Position numbers and translations under genes: made by a program. 64,000 bases of DNA from Methylocystis rosea SV97. GTDB lineage: Bacteria; Pseudomonadota; Alphaproteobacteria; Rhizobiales; Beijerinckiaceae. The stretch covers positions 1,174,146-1,238,145 of the forward strand of contig NZ_KB889963.1 in NCBI RefSeq assembly GCF_000372845.1, given 5' to 3'. The notes under the pieces are model-generated. The model was not told the origin of the DNA. It saw only the letters and a program-made list of their open reading frames with translations, and searched no databases. Below, in pieces: positions 9,280-19,372 of this stretch (positions within the stretch are counted from its first letter, which is position 1; each line of letters starts with the position of its first letter).

Positions 9280-10826
9280 GCGAGGAGGCAGCGCCGAAAT
9301 CGGTCTGGCGCCTCGATGTCGCCAGCGAAGCCGAGACGATCGAACTCGCGCAGGAACTTTCGACGCTCGTTCGCAACGGCGACGCCGTCATGCTTTCGGG
9401 CGATCTCGGCGCCGGCAAGACCACGTTCGCACGCGCGATGATCCGCGCTTTGGTCGAAGACCCGCGGCTCGAGGCGCCGAGCCCGACCTTCACGCTGATG
9501 CAAGTCTACGAGGGCGCAGGCAATCGCGTCGTCCACGCCGACTTCTATCGGCTGGAGAACACGGCGGAGCTCGAGGGACTAGGCTGGGAGGAGGCGACCG
9601 ACGACGCGATCGTGCTCGTCGAATGGGCCGAACGTGCGCGCGAAGCGCTCTCGCCCGATCGTCTCGAAGTGCGACTGAGTTTCGTCGACGGCGACAATCG
9701 CGAGGCGCGTCGGTTCACCATTTCCGGCTATGGCGGCTTCGTTTCGCGCCTCGCGTCCTTCAAGGCGCTGCGCGAACTTCTGCGAAAGGCGGGCTGGGCG
9801 CACGCCAAGCGCCATTTCCTGCAGGGCGACGCTTCGACGCGCGCCTATGAGCGGCTTGAAAAGGAAAATGGACAGCGCGCGATCCTGATGATCTCGCCGG
9901 CGCGGCCGGACGGACCGCCGATCCGCTTCGGCAAATCCTATAGCGCGATCGCGCGCCTCGCCGAAAATGTCGTTCCTTTCGTCGCCATGTCTCAAGGGCT
10001 GCGCGGAGTGGGCCTTTCCGCGCCCGAAGTCTACGCCAAAGATGTCGACGCCGGCTTGCTGATCATCGAGGATCTTGGCGGCGAGGGCGTCGTCGACGGG
10101 AGCGGCCCGATCGTCGAGCGCTATCTCGAAGCGGCGGGCGCGCTCGCCTATCTTCATGCGCAGCGCCTGCCGGATGTGATCGCGGTCGAAGGCGACGGCG
10201 ATTACCACATCCCGCCCTATGACCTCGACGCATTGCTGATCGAAGTGGAATTGCTCGCCGACTGGTATCTCACGCGCCAGAAGGCGTCGGTCTCGTCCGG
10301 CGCCAAGGCCATCTTTCTCAATCTTTGGCGCCAGGCGCTCGTTGATGTCGCCGGCGCCGCGCCGACTTGGACGCCGACATGGACTCTGAGAGACTATCAC
10401 TCTCCCAATCTTTTGTGGCTGGCGCAGCGGAATGGTCTGGCGCGGATCGGCGTCCTCGATTTCCAGGACTGTGTGCTCGGCCATCCCGCCTATGACGTTG
10501 CGTCGCTGGGGCAGGACGCCCGCGTCGACGTGCCCGACGATTTGGAGTTGAAGCTCCTCGCCCATTACGCCAAACTGCGGCGCGACGCCGACGCCGCATT
10601 CGACATGGCCGCTTTCGCCAGGGCTTATGCGATCCTGGCGGCGCAGCGCGCGACAAAGATCCTGGGGATTTTCGCGCGGCTGGATCAGCGCGACGGCAAG
10701 CCGCAATATCTCGCGCATCTTCCGCGCGTTGAATCCTATCTCAAAAAGAGCCTCCGCCATCCGGCGCTGGCCGACATCAGGGCGTGGTATGAGGCCAACA
10801 TCCCCGGCTTGTTTCGCGACGCCTGA
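9276..10826 (+). CDS. Fused TsaE (t6A ATPase) and AmgK-like sugar kinase
   Basis: Residues 1-150 are TsaE, the ATPase that supports threonylcarbamoylation of tRNA A37: Walker A GDLGAGKTT at 42-50, then PSPTFTLMQVYEG and HADFYRLE. Residues from about 165 to 516 are an aminoglycoside-phosphotransferase fold with the catalytic block LRDYHSPNLLWL and metal block GVLDFQDCVLGHPAYD. This half resembles AmgK, the anomeric kinase for N-acetylmuramate and N-acetylglucosamine. The next gene encodes a MurU-like uridylyltransferase, which acts directly after AmgK in cell-wall recycling. The fusion is seen in other alphaproteobacteria. The start overlaps divL by four bases. Confidence 0.9.
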   Translation: MSEEAAPKSVWRLDVASEAETIELAQELSTLVRNGDAVMLSGDLGAGKTTFARAMIRALVEDPRLEAPSPTFTLMQVYEGAGNRVVHADFYRLENTAELEGLGWEEATDDAIVLVEWAERAREALSPDRLEVRLSFVDGDNREARRFTISGYGGFVSRLASFKALRELLRKAGWAHAKRHFLQGDASTRAYERLEKENGQRAILMISPARPDGPPIRFGKSYSAIARLAENVVPFVAMSQGLRGVGLSAPEVYAKDVDAGLLIIEDLGGEGVVDGSGPIVERYLEAAGALAYLHAQRLPDVIAVEGDGDYHIPPYDLDALLIEVELLADWYLTRQKASVSSGAKAIFLNLWRQALVDVAGAAPTWTPTWTLRDYHSPNLLWLAQRNGLARIGVLDFQDCVLGHPAYDVASLGQDARVDVPDDLELKLLAHYAKLRRDADAAFDMAAFARAYAILAAQRATKILGIFARLDQRDGKPQYLAHLPRVESYLKKSLRHPALADIRAWYEANIPGLFRDA

Positions 10827-11553
10827 GAAGCGAGCGCGCGCGCCTGCGCCGAGCGTCGCCATGGTGTTCGCCGCCGGACTTGGCGCGCGCATGCGGCCGA
10901 TCACTGAAAAGACGCCGAAGCCGCTTGTTTCCGTCGCCGGCCGCACGCTGATCGATCGGGCGCTCGATGAGTTCGAAAACGCGGGCGTCGAACTGGCCAT
11001 CGTCAACGTCCATCATCTCGCCGATCAGATTGAAACGCATCTCGCGAGCCGCGTCCGTCCGCGAGTCGTCATTTCTGACGAACGCACGCTGCTGCTGGAT
11101 CAAGGCGGCGGTATCAAGAAAGCGCTTCCCCTGATCGGAGACGCTCCATTTTTCGTTTGCAACACCGACGCGTTCTGGATCGACGCGGGACGCTCAAATG
11201 TTCTGGCGCTTGCGGACGCCTTCGACCCCGACATGATGGATGCGGCGCTGCTGCTCGCGCCGACATCGGGAAGCGTCGGAGTCGATTGGGACGGCGATTT
11301 CGATCTTGACGCTGAAGGGCGCATTATTCGCCGCGATGGGGCGAAACCTTATGTGTATACCGGCGTGGGCCTCATGAAGCCGCAGCTCTTCGCTGGCGTC
11401 GCGGATGACGTTTTCAAGCTCGCGCCCTTCTTTTTCGAGGCCGCGCGCAAGGGGCGGCTCTATGGCGTCGTCTCCAGCGGTCTTTGGCTTCACGTCGGCA
11501 CGGTCGCAGCGATTGCAGACGCCGAGCGTGCGATCGCCATGCGCCGGGGCTGA
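10789..11553 (+). CDS. murU: MurU-like N-acetylmuramate-1-phosphate uridylyltransferase
   Basis: This is a nucleotidyltransferase of the GT-A fold with the signature VFAAGLGARMRPITEKTPKPL and the product-site block FFVCNTDAFWID. With the upstream AmgK-like domain it would turn N-acetylmuramate into UDP-MurNAc, which bypasses de novo synthesis and confers fosfomycin tolerance in Pseudomonas. The start is not certain: ATG 10789 overlaps the previous gene by 38 bases and keeps the whole first strand, while ATG 10861 would begin inside it (MVFAAGLG). A plain sugar-nucleotide pyrophosphorylase is the alternative, but the AmgK neighbour favours MurU. Confidence 0.8.
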   Translation: MRPTSPACFATPEKRARAPAPSVAMVFAAGLGARMRPITEKTPKPLVSVAGRTLIDRALDEFENAGVELAIVNVHHLADQIETHLASRVRPRVVISDERTLLLDQGGGIKKALPLIGDAPFFVCNTDAFWIDAGRSNVLALADAFDPDMMDAALLLAPTSGSVGVDWDGDFDLDAEGRIIRRDGAKPYVYTGVGLMKPQLFAGVADDVFKLAPFFFEAARKGRLYGVVSSGLWLHVGTVAAIADAERAIAMRRG

Positions 11554-11558
11554 GCGCG

Positions 11559-14500
11559 ATGCTCGCTCGTCGCCGCAATCTTTTCACCATTGCGCCTGGC
11601 GCGCCGTTTCTGAAGACGTTCGTTTCGGCCCTGCTCGACGGCGAGATCGTTTCCGGCCTCTCGCGCGACACGCCGCCGCTGACGATGGCGCGCGCCACGA
11701 TTTATGTGCCGACGCAACGCGCCGCGCGGGCGCTCGCGGCCGAATTCGCACAGGCGCTGGATCGGCGCGCGACTCTGCTGCCGCGCATTCTGCCGCTTGG
11801 CGCTCTGGAGGAGCGCGAGAATGCCGCTCTGTTCGTCGGAGATTTTGACGTCGAGGCTGACGCGCCCCTCGCCGCGCCGATCGAAGAGCTGGAGCGACGC
11901 CTGCTGCTGTCGCAGCTGATCCTGCAATGGGCGCAAGCGATTGGGCGCGCGCTCATCTCGGTCGATGCAAGCGGTGCGCCCAGCCTGCATGAGAGCGAGC
12001 CGCTGCTCGTCGCATCGACGCCGTCGGCCGCCTATGCGCTGGCCGCCGAACTCGGCGCCCTCATCGACGAATTGCACATCGAAGATGTTTCGGTCGACGC
12101 GTTCGATACTTTGAGCGATGACGCCTACAACGATTTCTGGGCGATCACGACGAAATTTCTGCAGATCGCCTTGCGCGAATGGCCGCAAATCCTCGCGGAC
12201 CGCGGACGAATCGACGCCAGCGCTTACCAGAAACGCCTGATTGAGGCGCGGATCGCGGAACTCGCCCGCACGCCGCCAACCGCGCCGGTGATCGCGCTCG
12301 GCTCGACCGGCGCGCAGCCGACGACCGCGCGGCTGCTCGCCGCCATCGCCGGGCTCGAAAATGGCGCCGTGGTCCTGCCGGGCCTCGATCAGATCATGAG
12401 CGCGGACGCTTGGACGGGCGTGGGTCAGACCGAGAGAGGCGGAGAACCAGCCTTTACCCATCCGCAGATGATGTTGAAGCGCTTGCTCGCCGCCATGGGC
12501 GCGGCGCGCGACGAGCCGCGGGAACTCGCGCGCTTGACCCCGGCGCTCGACGCGCGCCGCGCGTTTGTCTCGCAAGCGATGGCGCCTGCTGACGCGACGT
12601 CGGCATGGCGCGCCTATCAGGCTGCGCAGAGCGGCGGCTTCGCACAGGCGCTCGACGGCGTCATGGCGCTGGAAGCGCCCGACGAGCGCCTTGAAGCTTT
12701 GGCGCTTGCGCTCTTCATGCGCGAGGCGCTGGAGACGCCCGGCCGAACGGCGGCGCTCGTCACGCCGGACCGGCTCATTGCGCGGCGCGTCGCCGCCGAG
12801 TTGCGACGCTTCGACATTGAGATCGACGATTCGGGCGGCATGCCGCTCGCAAGGACATCCATCGGCGCGCTGGCGCGGCTCGTCGCGACGATCGGATCGG
12901 ATCGCGCCGGCGCCGTGAACGTCGCCGCGCTGCTCGCCCATCCGCTGACCGCGCTCGGACTTTCGCGCGCGCATGTCGCATCGCTCGCGTCGCCAGTCGA
13001 GATTGGCGTGCTGCGGACATTCGCGCAGCCTGACGGCGGCTGGGCGGCGCGTGTGCCGCCGGCGCGCGAATTGGCGCGCGCGCCGCATGCGCATCCGGCG
13101 GCGCGCCGCATCAGCGACGACGAGTGGCGCGCGATCGAAGATGCGCTCACGCGTATTGACGACGCTTTCTCGCCCTTCGCCGCGCTGACGCCGACATCCT
13201 CGCTGTCGGACCGCGCGGGCGCGCACAGCAGCGCGCTTGAAGCGGTGATCGCCGGCGCCGACGACGCTGATGAAGATGGCGCGTCGACGCTGTTCGAACT
13301 TCTCGACCGGCTCGCGCACGCTGAGGCGCCGGCAGGCTTTGACGCGCAAAACTATGCGGCTTTGTTCGACCGTGTCGCCGCCGAGACGATGCTGCGCGGT
13401 CCACGACGCGCCCATCCGCGCCTGAAAATCCTCGGCCCTTTGGAAGCGCGGCTCATCGAGGCCGACCTCGTTCTGCTCGCCGGATTGGACGAAGGCGTAT
13501 GGCCGCCGCAGACGGACACCGGCGCCTTTCTCAACCGCTCGATGCGCGCGCAACTCGGCCTGATGGCGCCGGAGCGACGCATCGGTCAAAGCGCGCATGA
13601 CTTCATCATGGCTTTGGGCGCAGAGCGCGTCGTGCTGAGCCGCGCGATCAAGCGTAATGGCGCGCCGACCGTTCCTTCCCGCTTCATCGCGCGCCTATCG
13701 GCGCTCGCCGGCGACGCGTTCGACGACTGCAGGAAACGCGGCGACGCGATGCTCGCGATCGCCGAGGCGCTCGATCGTCCGGAAAAGACGATTGCGATCG
13801 AACGGCCGCAGCCGCGACCGCCCGCGGCGCTGCGCCCGCAACGCTTGAGCGTCACCCGCGTCGAGCGCTTGCGGCGCGATCCTTACGCCATCTTCGCCGA
13901 ATATATTCTCAAACTTGCGCCGCTGCCGCCGATCGGCGCGGAGGCCGGCGCGCGCGAAATCGGCGTCGCGATACATGAAGCGCTTGCGGCCTTCGTCGCG
14001 CGCCATCCGCGCGGCGCTCTTGCGCATGACGCCCGCGACGTTCTCCGCGATCTCGCGCGCGAGAAACTCGATGGCTTCATGACCGATCCGGCCTTCGTGA
14101 GTTTCCAATGGCCGCGCATCGAAGCGGGGCTCGATCATGCGTTCAGCTTCGAACAGGAGCGGCGCGCTTTGGACGGCGACATCCATGTCGAAACGCGCGG
14201 CGAGATCGCGCTCACGCTTATCGACGGAACGATCTTTCGCCTGACCGCGATCGCCGATCGCATCGAGGTGGACCGCGAGGGCCACGCATATGTCTTCGAC
14301 TACAAGACGGGCGCGCCGCCGTCCAAGAAACAGGTAAAGGCCGGCTGGTCGCCGCAGCTGACCTTGGAGGCGGCGATGATCGAAGCCGGGGCTTTCGAAA
14401 AAATCGGCCCGCGGCCGGTTTCCGGCGCCGCCTATATCGGATTGCGAAAGGGCGGCGAGACTCACTGGCTCGAATGGAAAGACACGCTCTTCGCCGACGT

Positions 14501-14666
14501 CGTCACGGCGCATCGCGCGCAGCTCGAAGAGCTGCTGTCGCAGTTTTCCAGTGAATTGACGCCCTATGCGTCGCGGCCGCATCCGGCTTTTATGAGCGAT
14601 ATCGGCGACTACGACCATCTGGCGCGCGTCAAGGAATGGATGCGCGGCGGCGGAGAGGCGGCATGA
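11559..14666 (+). CDS. addB: Double-strand break repair protein AddB
   Basis: The 1035-residue protein is the AddB subunit of the alphaproteobacterial AddAB helicase-nuclease, which resects DNA ends for RecA loading. The N-terminal part is an inactivated helicase-like scaffold (YVPTQRAARALAAEFAQAL). The last 270 residues are a RecB-type nuclease: LSVTRVERLRRDPYAIFAEY, GVAIHEALAAF, and the PD-(D/E)XK core IADRIEVD...YVFDYKTG. No iron-sulfur cysteines are seen, as is usual in this clade. I chose ATG 11559, five bases after the murU stop; the frame runs upstream into murU without reason. It overlaps addA by four bases. Confidence 0.92.
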   Translation: MLARRRNLFTIAPGAPFLKTFVSALLDGEIVSGLSRDTPPLTMARATIYVPTQRAARALAAEFAQALDRRATLLPRILPLGALEERENAALFVGDFDVEADAPLAAPIEELERRLLLSQLILQWAQAIGRALISVDASGAPSLHESEPLLVASTPSAAYALAAELGALIDELHIEDVSVDAFDTLSDDAYNDFWAITTKFLQIALREWPQILADRGRIDASAYQKRLIEARIAELARTPPTAPVIALGSTGAQPTTARLLAAIAGLENGAVVLPGLDQIMSADAWTGVGQTERGGEPAFTHPQMMLKRLLAAMGAARDEPRELARLTPALDARRAFVSQAMAPADATSAWRAYQAAQSGGFAQALDGVMALEAPDERLEALALALFMREALETPGRTAALVTPDRLIARRVAAELRRFDIEIDDSGGMPLARTSIGALARLVATIGSDRAGAVNVAALLAHPLTALGLSRAHVASLASPVEIGVLRTFAQPDGGWAARVPPARELARAPHAHPAARRISDDEWRAIEDALTRIDDAFSPFAALTPTSSLSDRAGAHSSALEAVIAGADDADEDGASTLFELLDRLAHAEAPAGFDAQNYAALFDRVAAETMLRGPRRAHPRLKILGPLEARLIEADLVLLAGLDEGVWPPQTDTGAFLNRSMRAQLGLMAPERRIGQSAHDFIMALGAERVVLSRAIKRNGAPTVPSRFIARLSALAGDAFDDCRKRGDAMLAIAEALDRPEKTIAIERPQPRPPAALRPQRLSVTRVERLRRDPYAIFAEYILKLAPLPPIGAEAGAREIGVAIHEALAAFVARHPRGALAHDARDVLRDLAREKLDGFMTDPAFVSFQWPRIEAGLDHAFSFEQERRALDGDIHVETRGEIALTLIDGTIFRLTAIADRIEVDREGHAYVFDYKTGAPPSKKQVKAGWSPQLTLEAAMIEAGAFEKIGPRPVSGAAYIGLRKGGETHWLEWKDTLFADVVTAHRAQLEELLSQFSSELTPYASRPHPAFMSDIGDYDHLARVKEWMRGGGEAA

Positions 14667-17600
14667 GCGAGCGTCCCGTCGGCGCCTTGACGATTCGACG
14701 CCAGCAAACGGCGTCAGATCCGTTCACGTCGGCCTGGGTTTCGGCGCATGCCGGGTCCGGGAAAACGCATGTGCTCGCACAGCGCGTTTTGCGGCTGCTG
14801 CTTGCCGGCGCGCGGCCGTCGCAGATTCTCTGCCTCACCTATACGAAGGCGGCCGCCGCCAATATGGGCTCGCGCGTTTTCGAGGCGCTCGCGCGCTGGG
14901 CGACGCTCGACGATGCGACGCTGGCCAATGAAATCGCTCAGATGGGCGCGACAGTCGAGTCGCGCATTGATCTTGACTTCGCCCGGCGGCTTTTCGCGCG
15001 CGCCGTCGAAACGCCCGGCGGCCTCAAGATCCAGACCATCCACGCCTTCTGCGAAAAGCTGCTGCATATCTTTCCTTTCGAAGCCAATGTTCCGGCATCC
15101 TTCCGCGTCGTCGACGACCTGGAGCGCGCCGAACTGATGGATGCGGCGCGCCGGCGCGCGCTCGACGCCGCCACGCAAGACAATGGATCGCTGCGAAAAG
15201 CGCTGGAGCTTGTCGCCCGCGAGACGACGGCTGCGGGATTCGACGCGCTCTGCGAAGAATTGCTGCATCACCGTCAAAAGATCGCGCGCATGCGCGAGCA
15301 GGACGATTACGAGGCGCGTGTCTTTGCCGCGCTTGGTTTGACGACAGATGAAACGCTGGCGCGCATCGACGCGGCGATCATCGAGGACGGCGAGCCGCTG
15401 TCCGCGTGGCCGACGCTCTCCAAAATGCTGCGCGGTGGTTCAATCAACGACGGCAAGCTCGCCGATTCACTCGACTCTGCTTTTGCGCTTGCGCCGCATC
15501 CAGACTGTATCGCGAGCTATCTCGCAGCCTTCTTCAAGAAAGACGGCGAGCCGCGCGGGATCGGCAAGACAAGAATCGTCACCAGCGGTCTCGCCAAATC
15601 CGAGCCACAGCTTCTTGCGCGCATGGAGGCTGAGCGCGACAGACTCGTCACGCTCATCGAAAAGCGCAAGGCCGCGGCCGCCGCCGAACGCTCGCTGGCG
15701 CTGCATGTTCTCGGCGACGCCATTCTTGGCGAATATGAGCATGCCAAAAGACGTCGGGGACTACTCGACTATGACGATCTGATCGAGGGGGCGCGCCGCC
15801 TGCTTCATCGTTCGAGCCCCTCCTGGGTGCTCTATAAGCTCGACGCGCAGATTGACCACATTTTGCTCGATGAGGCGCAGGATACGAGTCCGGCGCAGTG
15901 GGACATATTGGCGGCGATCGCTGACGAATTTTGCGCAGGCGTCAGCGCGCGCCAAGCGAGGGGCGGTCCGCCGCGCAGTTTTTTTGCGGTTGGCGACGAA
16001 AAGCAATCGATCTTTTCCTTTCAAGGCGCGGAGCCTGAAAGATTCGACGAGATGCGGCGCGAGTTTCGCCGAAGATTTGAAGGCGTCGAACGCCGTTTCG
16101 AAGAGGTGAGGCTCACGCAATCTTTCCGTTCTTCGCCCGGCGTGCTGCAAGCGGTCGACGACATTTTCGCGATTGAAGAGAATCGCCTCGGTCTGTGCTG
16201 CGATCCGCAGGAGCCGGCGCCAAGGCACGACGCTTGGAAATCCGACGTCGCGGCGCTCATCGAAATCTGGGAGCCGATCGGAGCGGAAAAAGCGCAGGAC
16301 CCAAGCGATTGGCGCCTGCCGCTCGACTATGTCGACGCGAGCGACCCCAATGAGCGTCTGGCGGAAAGAGTGGCGCGCAAGGTCAGGGCGCTGCTTGCGC
16401 CCGAGACCGGCGAATGCGTCGAAGACGGCGGCGCGCTGCGCCCTGTCGAACCCGGCGACATATTGGTTCTGGTGCGCAGGCGGGGTCCGCTCTTCGAGGC
16501 GATCATTCGCGCTCTGAAAAGCGAACATGTTCCCGTCGCCGGCGCCGACCGGCTCAACCTCGCCGACCACATCGCCGTCCATGATCTCGTCGCGCTTGGT
16601 CGCGCCGCGCTGTTGCCGCAAGACGATCTGACGCTGGCGAGCGTCCTGAAGTCGCCATTCTTTGGCTTCGACGACGACGATCTCATCGCGCTCGCGCCAA
16701 GCCGTCCCGCTTCACTGATCGAAGCGCTTGAGCAGTCCGAAGACGCGCGTTGCCGGGAGGCCGCGGCGCGGCTTCGACGCTTGCGACGCGATGCTGCGGC
16801 CATGGCGCCGTTCGATTTTTACAGCAGCGTTCTTGGGACTGACGGCGGACGCGCGAGGCTCATGGCGAGACTGGGCGGCGAAGCCGAGGACGCGATCGAC
16901 GAATTTTTAAAGCTCGCCGCCAGTTTCGAGCGCGAACAGCCGCCATCGCTGACCGCCTTCCTGGCGATGGCCGAGTCGCTCGATCTTTCCATCAAGCGCG
17001 ATATGGAATCTGCCGGCGGCGCCGTGCGGGTGATGACCGCTCATGCGGCGAAGGGTCTGGAAGCGAAGATCGTGTTTTTGCCGGACACCTGCGGGGCGTC
17101 CGCCGGCAAGCACGATCCGAAGCTCTATGCGCTCGGCGAGGATGGCGATGCGGTTCTCCTCTGGTCGATCGGCAAAGACAGCGACCCGATCGCCCTCGAC
17201 CAGGCGCGCGAGGCGCATCGGCGCGGCGAGCGCGAGGAAAGCCAGCGCCTGCTCTATGTCGCGCTGACGCGCGCGGAGGAGCGGCTTTACATTTGCGGCG
17301 CTCATGGCGTGAGCGGGCGCGCTGACGGCTGCTGGTACGACGCCATTCGCAACGCGCTCGAACCGAGCTGCGAGGCTGTGCCCGACCCCCTCGATGCGAC
17401 ATCGACGATTCTGCGCCGCGGCGCGGTTCCGTCGCGCTTCGACCTTCCGAGAAGAGCGCCGCAGGCCGCCGCCGTGGACGTTCCGGCCTTCGCCACGACC
17501 AAGGCGCGGCCCGAAGTCGCGCCGGCGCCCCCGCTGCGTCCCTCAAGCGCGCTCGCCGGCGCAGACCTCATCGCCATTGGCGCGGATGGAGTCGCTGCGC

Positions 17601-18112
17601 GTCGAGGCGAAGCGGAACGTCTGCTGCACGGCCGTCTCGTCCATGCGCTGCTGCAGCATCTGCCGGCCTGCGCGCCGGACCATCGGCAAAGCGCGGCGCG
17701 GCGCTTCCTTGCGGCGCGTGGCGGCTTTCTGGACGAGGATAGGCGAGAGGCGCTGGCGCAGTCGGCGCTCGCGGTTCTCGCCGATCCGCGTCTTGCGCCG
17801 CTCTTTAGCCCAGACTCGACTCCTGAAGTCGACATCGTCGCGACGCTCGAAAACGGCGCCGTCGTCGCGGGCCGCATCGACCGGCTCGCCGAAACGGCGA
17901 CCGAGGCGCTCATCGCCGAGTTCAAGACGGGACGGCCGCGCGCCAAGCTCGAAGACGCGCATTTGCGCCAGCTTGCGCTCTATCGCGCCGCGATCGCGCC
18001 GCTCTTTCCCGGCAAGCGGCTGCGCTGCTTTCTGATCTATACGCAGAACGCCAGCGTGCTCGAAGCCGATGAATCGGCGCTGGCCGATGCCCTCGCATGC
18101 GCCCTGACGTAG
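14663..18112 (+). CDS. addA: Double-strand break repair helicase AddA
   Basis: The 1149-residue protein is a UvrD-type helicase with a C-terminal RecB-type nuclease. Motif I is AHAGSGKTHVL (residues 29-35 for GxGKT), motif II ILLDEAQDTSPAQW, motif III VGDEKQSIFSFQGAEP, motif IV QSFRSSPGVL, motif V VMTAHAAKGLEAKIVFLPD and motif VI LLYVALTRAEERLYI. The nuclease core is VAGRIDRLAE and ALIAEFKTGRP. The start overlaps the addB stop (ATGA), so the subunits are translationally coupled. In many relatives trxA follows; here it is replaced by an opposite-strand permease. Confidence 0.95.
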   Translation: MSERPVGALTIRRQQTASDPFTSAWVSAHAGSGKTHVLAQRVLRLLLAGARPSQILCLTYTKAAAANMGSRVFEALARWATLDDATLANEIAQMGATVESRIDLDFARRLFARAVETPGGLKIQTIHAFCEKLLHIFPFEANVPASFRVVDDLERAELMDAARRRALDAATQDNGSLRKALELVARETTAAGFDALCEELLHHRQKIARMREQDDYEARVFAALGLTTDETLARIDAAIIEDGEPLSAWPTLSKMLRGGSINDGKLADSLDSAFALAPHPDCIASYLAAFFKKDGEPRGIGKTRIVTSGLAKSEPQLLARMEAERDRLVTLIEKRKAAAAAERSLALHVLGDAILGEYEHAKRRRGLLDYDDLIEGARRLLHRSSPSWVLYKLDAQIDHILLDEAQDTSPAQWDILAAIADEFCAGVSARQARGGPPRSFFAVGDEKQSIFSFQGAEPERFDEMRREFRRRFEGVERRFEEVRLTQSFRSSPGVLQAVDDIFAIEENRLGLCCDPQEPAPRHDAWKSDVAALIEIWEPIGAEKAQDPSDWRLPLDYVDASDPNERLAERVARKVRALLAPETGECVEDGGALRPVEPGDILVLVRRRGPLFEAIIRALKSEHVPVAGADRLNLADHIAVHDLVALGRAALLPQDDLTLASVLKSPFFGFDDDDLIALAPSRPASLIEALEQSEDARCREAAARLRRLRRDAAAMAPFDFYSSVLGTDGGRARLMARLGGEAEDAIDEFLKLAASFEREQPPSLTAFLAMAESLDLSIKRDMESAGGAVRVMTAHAAKGLEAKIVFLPDTCGASAGKHDPKLYALGEDGDAVLLWSIGKDSDPIALDQAREAHRRGEREESQRLLYVALTRAEERLYICGAHGVSGRADGCWYDAIRNALEPSCEAVPDPLDATSTILRRGAVPSRFDLPRRAPQAAAVDVPAFATTKARPEVAPAPPLRPSSALAGADLIAIGADGVAARRGEAERLLHGRLVHALLQHLPACAPDHRQSAARRFLAARGGFLDEDRREALAQSALAVLADPRLAPLFSPDSTPEVDIVATLENGAVVAGRIDRLAETATEALIAEFKTGRPRAKLEDAHLRQLALYRAAIAPLFPGKRLRCFLIYTQNASVLEADESALADALACALT

Positions 18113-18128
18113 TTCGCGCAGGCTGAGG

Positions 18129-19202
18129 CTAAGCCGGCTGATCGGGTCCGACGCGACGTCTCCAGAATTCCAGCAGCAACGGGCTGAGCGCCATAACGAT
18201 CGGGCCAAGGACGATGCCCGAAGCGCCGAACAACTGAAGGCCGCCCAGCATGGCGATGAACGCGGGCACCGTATGGAGCCGCATGCTGTCGCCGATGAGC
18301 AGCGGCCGAACCAGATTGTCGATGCTGGAGATCACGACGCCGCCCCACAGCCCGAGAATGATGGCTTCAACCCAGCGGTCCTCGATCAAAAGGTAAATCG
18401 TCGCCGGAATCCAAATGACGAAAGAGCCGAGCACTGGCACGATCGAGACAAGCCCCATGATCAACCCCCACAGCACCGGCGAATTGAAATCCAGCACCCA
18501 GAACATGAGTCCGCCAAGCAGGCCTTGCAGCGCCGACACCGCCAGCGTGCCAAAGAGGATTGCATTGATCGTATCGCGCACGCGCACGATGATCCTGCCT
18601 GTTTCGATGTTCGAGAAGGGCGACAATCGCGCGAGCGTCTGCAGCGCCACGGCGCGGTCGCGCAGGAAAAAGAAGAGGAGGTAGAAAGCGAGGAGAGTGG
18701 TGATGATCTGACCGGTAGACGCGCGCAGAAAGTTCGCCGTCATGTTGGTGACAAAGGCCCCCAGCTGCGAGAACGTCGCTTGCAGATCGAATCTGCGTGC
18801 GATCCAGCTTTGGAAGCGGCCGAGCCAAGGATGGGCGTCGAGCATTGTTTGCCAGTCGCCTTGCTGCACCGTTTTCTGAACGTAATCGACGCCAGCGGCG
18901 GCCTCGCTGACGAGCCGTTCGATCACGAGCAGCAGCGGTCCAACGATGACGAGCCCGACAATCAGCATGGAGACGGCGGCGGCAAGGGAGGGCGGCAAGT
19001 AGCGCTCCAGCACGCGATGCGGCGCAATGAACACAACCGCGAGCACGAGCGCCCAGGTGAGCGCCGGCAGAAATGGCGCAGAAATCAGAATCGCGGCGGA
19101 GAGAAACGCAAGCGTGACTGCAAGCCTGGCGAGGACAAAAACGTCTATTGAAAGGTTCTGATCCTGCTCGACGAGCGCCGCCGCTTCCAGCTCCTCGTTC
19201 AT
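18129..19202 (-). CDS. AI-2E family transporter (PerM/YdiK type)
   Basis: The 357-residue integral membrane protein has about eight hydrophobic segments. It begins with a pair near residues 25-65 (LAFLSAAILISAPFLPALTWALVLAVVFI), has a long central region, and ends with the family block SIVPVLGSFVIWIPATIYLL and GASGIVLGPIVMALSPLLLEFW. Members carry very different substrates; AI-2 export is shown only for TqsA, so the family name should not be read as a function. ATG 19202 follows an AGGGG site; a 44-codon upstream extension is not membrane-like and is rejected. It is convergent with addA. Confidence 0.85.
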   Translation of the reverse strand: MNEELEAAALVEQDQNLSIDVFVLARLAVTLAFLSAAILISAPFLPALTWALVLAVVFIAPHRVLERYLPPSLAAAVSMLIVGLVIVGPLLLVIERLVSEAAAGVDYVQKTVQQGDWQTMLDAHPWLGRFQSWIARRFDLQATFSQLGAFVTNMTANFLRASTGQIITTLLAFYLLFFFLRDRAVALQTLARLSPFSNIETGRIIVRVRDTINAILFGTLAVSALQGLLGGLMFWVLDFNSPVLWGLIMGLVSIVPVLGSFVIWIPATIYLLIEDRWVEAIILGLWGGVVISSIDNLVRPLLIGDSMRLHTVPAFIAMLGGLQLFGASGIVLGPIVMALSPLLLEFWRRRVGPDQPA

Positions 19203-19330
19203 GTCCGCCCCTGTCGCTGCGTTCCACCCTATAGACAGGGCGCGCCGCGGGCTTGGCAAGGAGGCCCGACATCTGCGCGGTCCAAGGCGGCCGCGTAAAT
19301 AACATTCATGAATTCGTTCGGCCGTTTCCG

Positions 19331-19364
19331 CCAAGAAAACGGGCGGCTTCGAGAAGCCGCCCGG
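19331..19364 (-). terminator. Intrinsic terminator of pnp
   Basis: On the minus strand a perfect 9-bp stem GGGCGGCTT (19354-19362) with its complement at 19341-19349 and a 4-base loop is followed by GTTTTCTT. It starts 11 bases after the pnp stop codon. Confidence 0.85.
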
Positions 19365-19372
19365 TAAAGGTC

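Noticed and set aside
18129-19202. Calling this gene an AI-2 exporter (quorum sensing)
   Set aside because: The family name is historical; no luxS or lsr gene is near and members have other roles.
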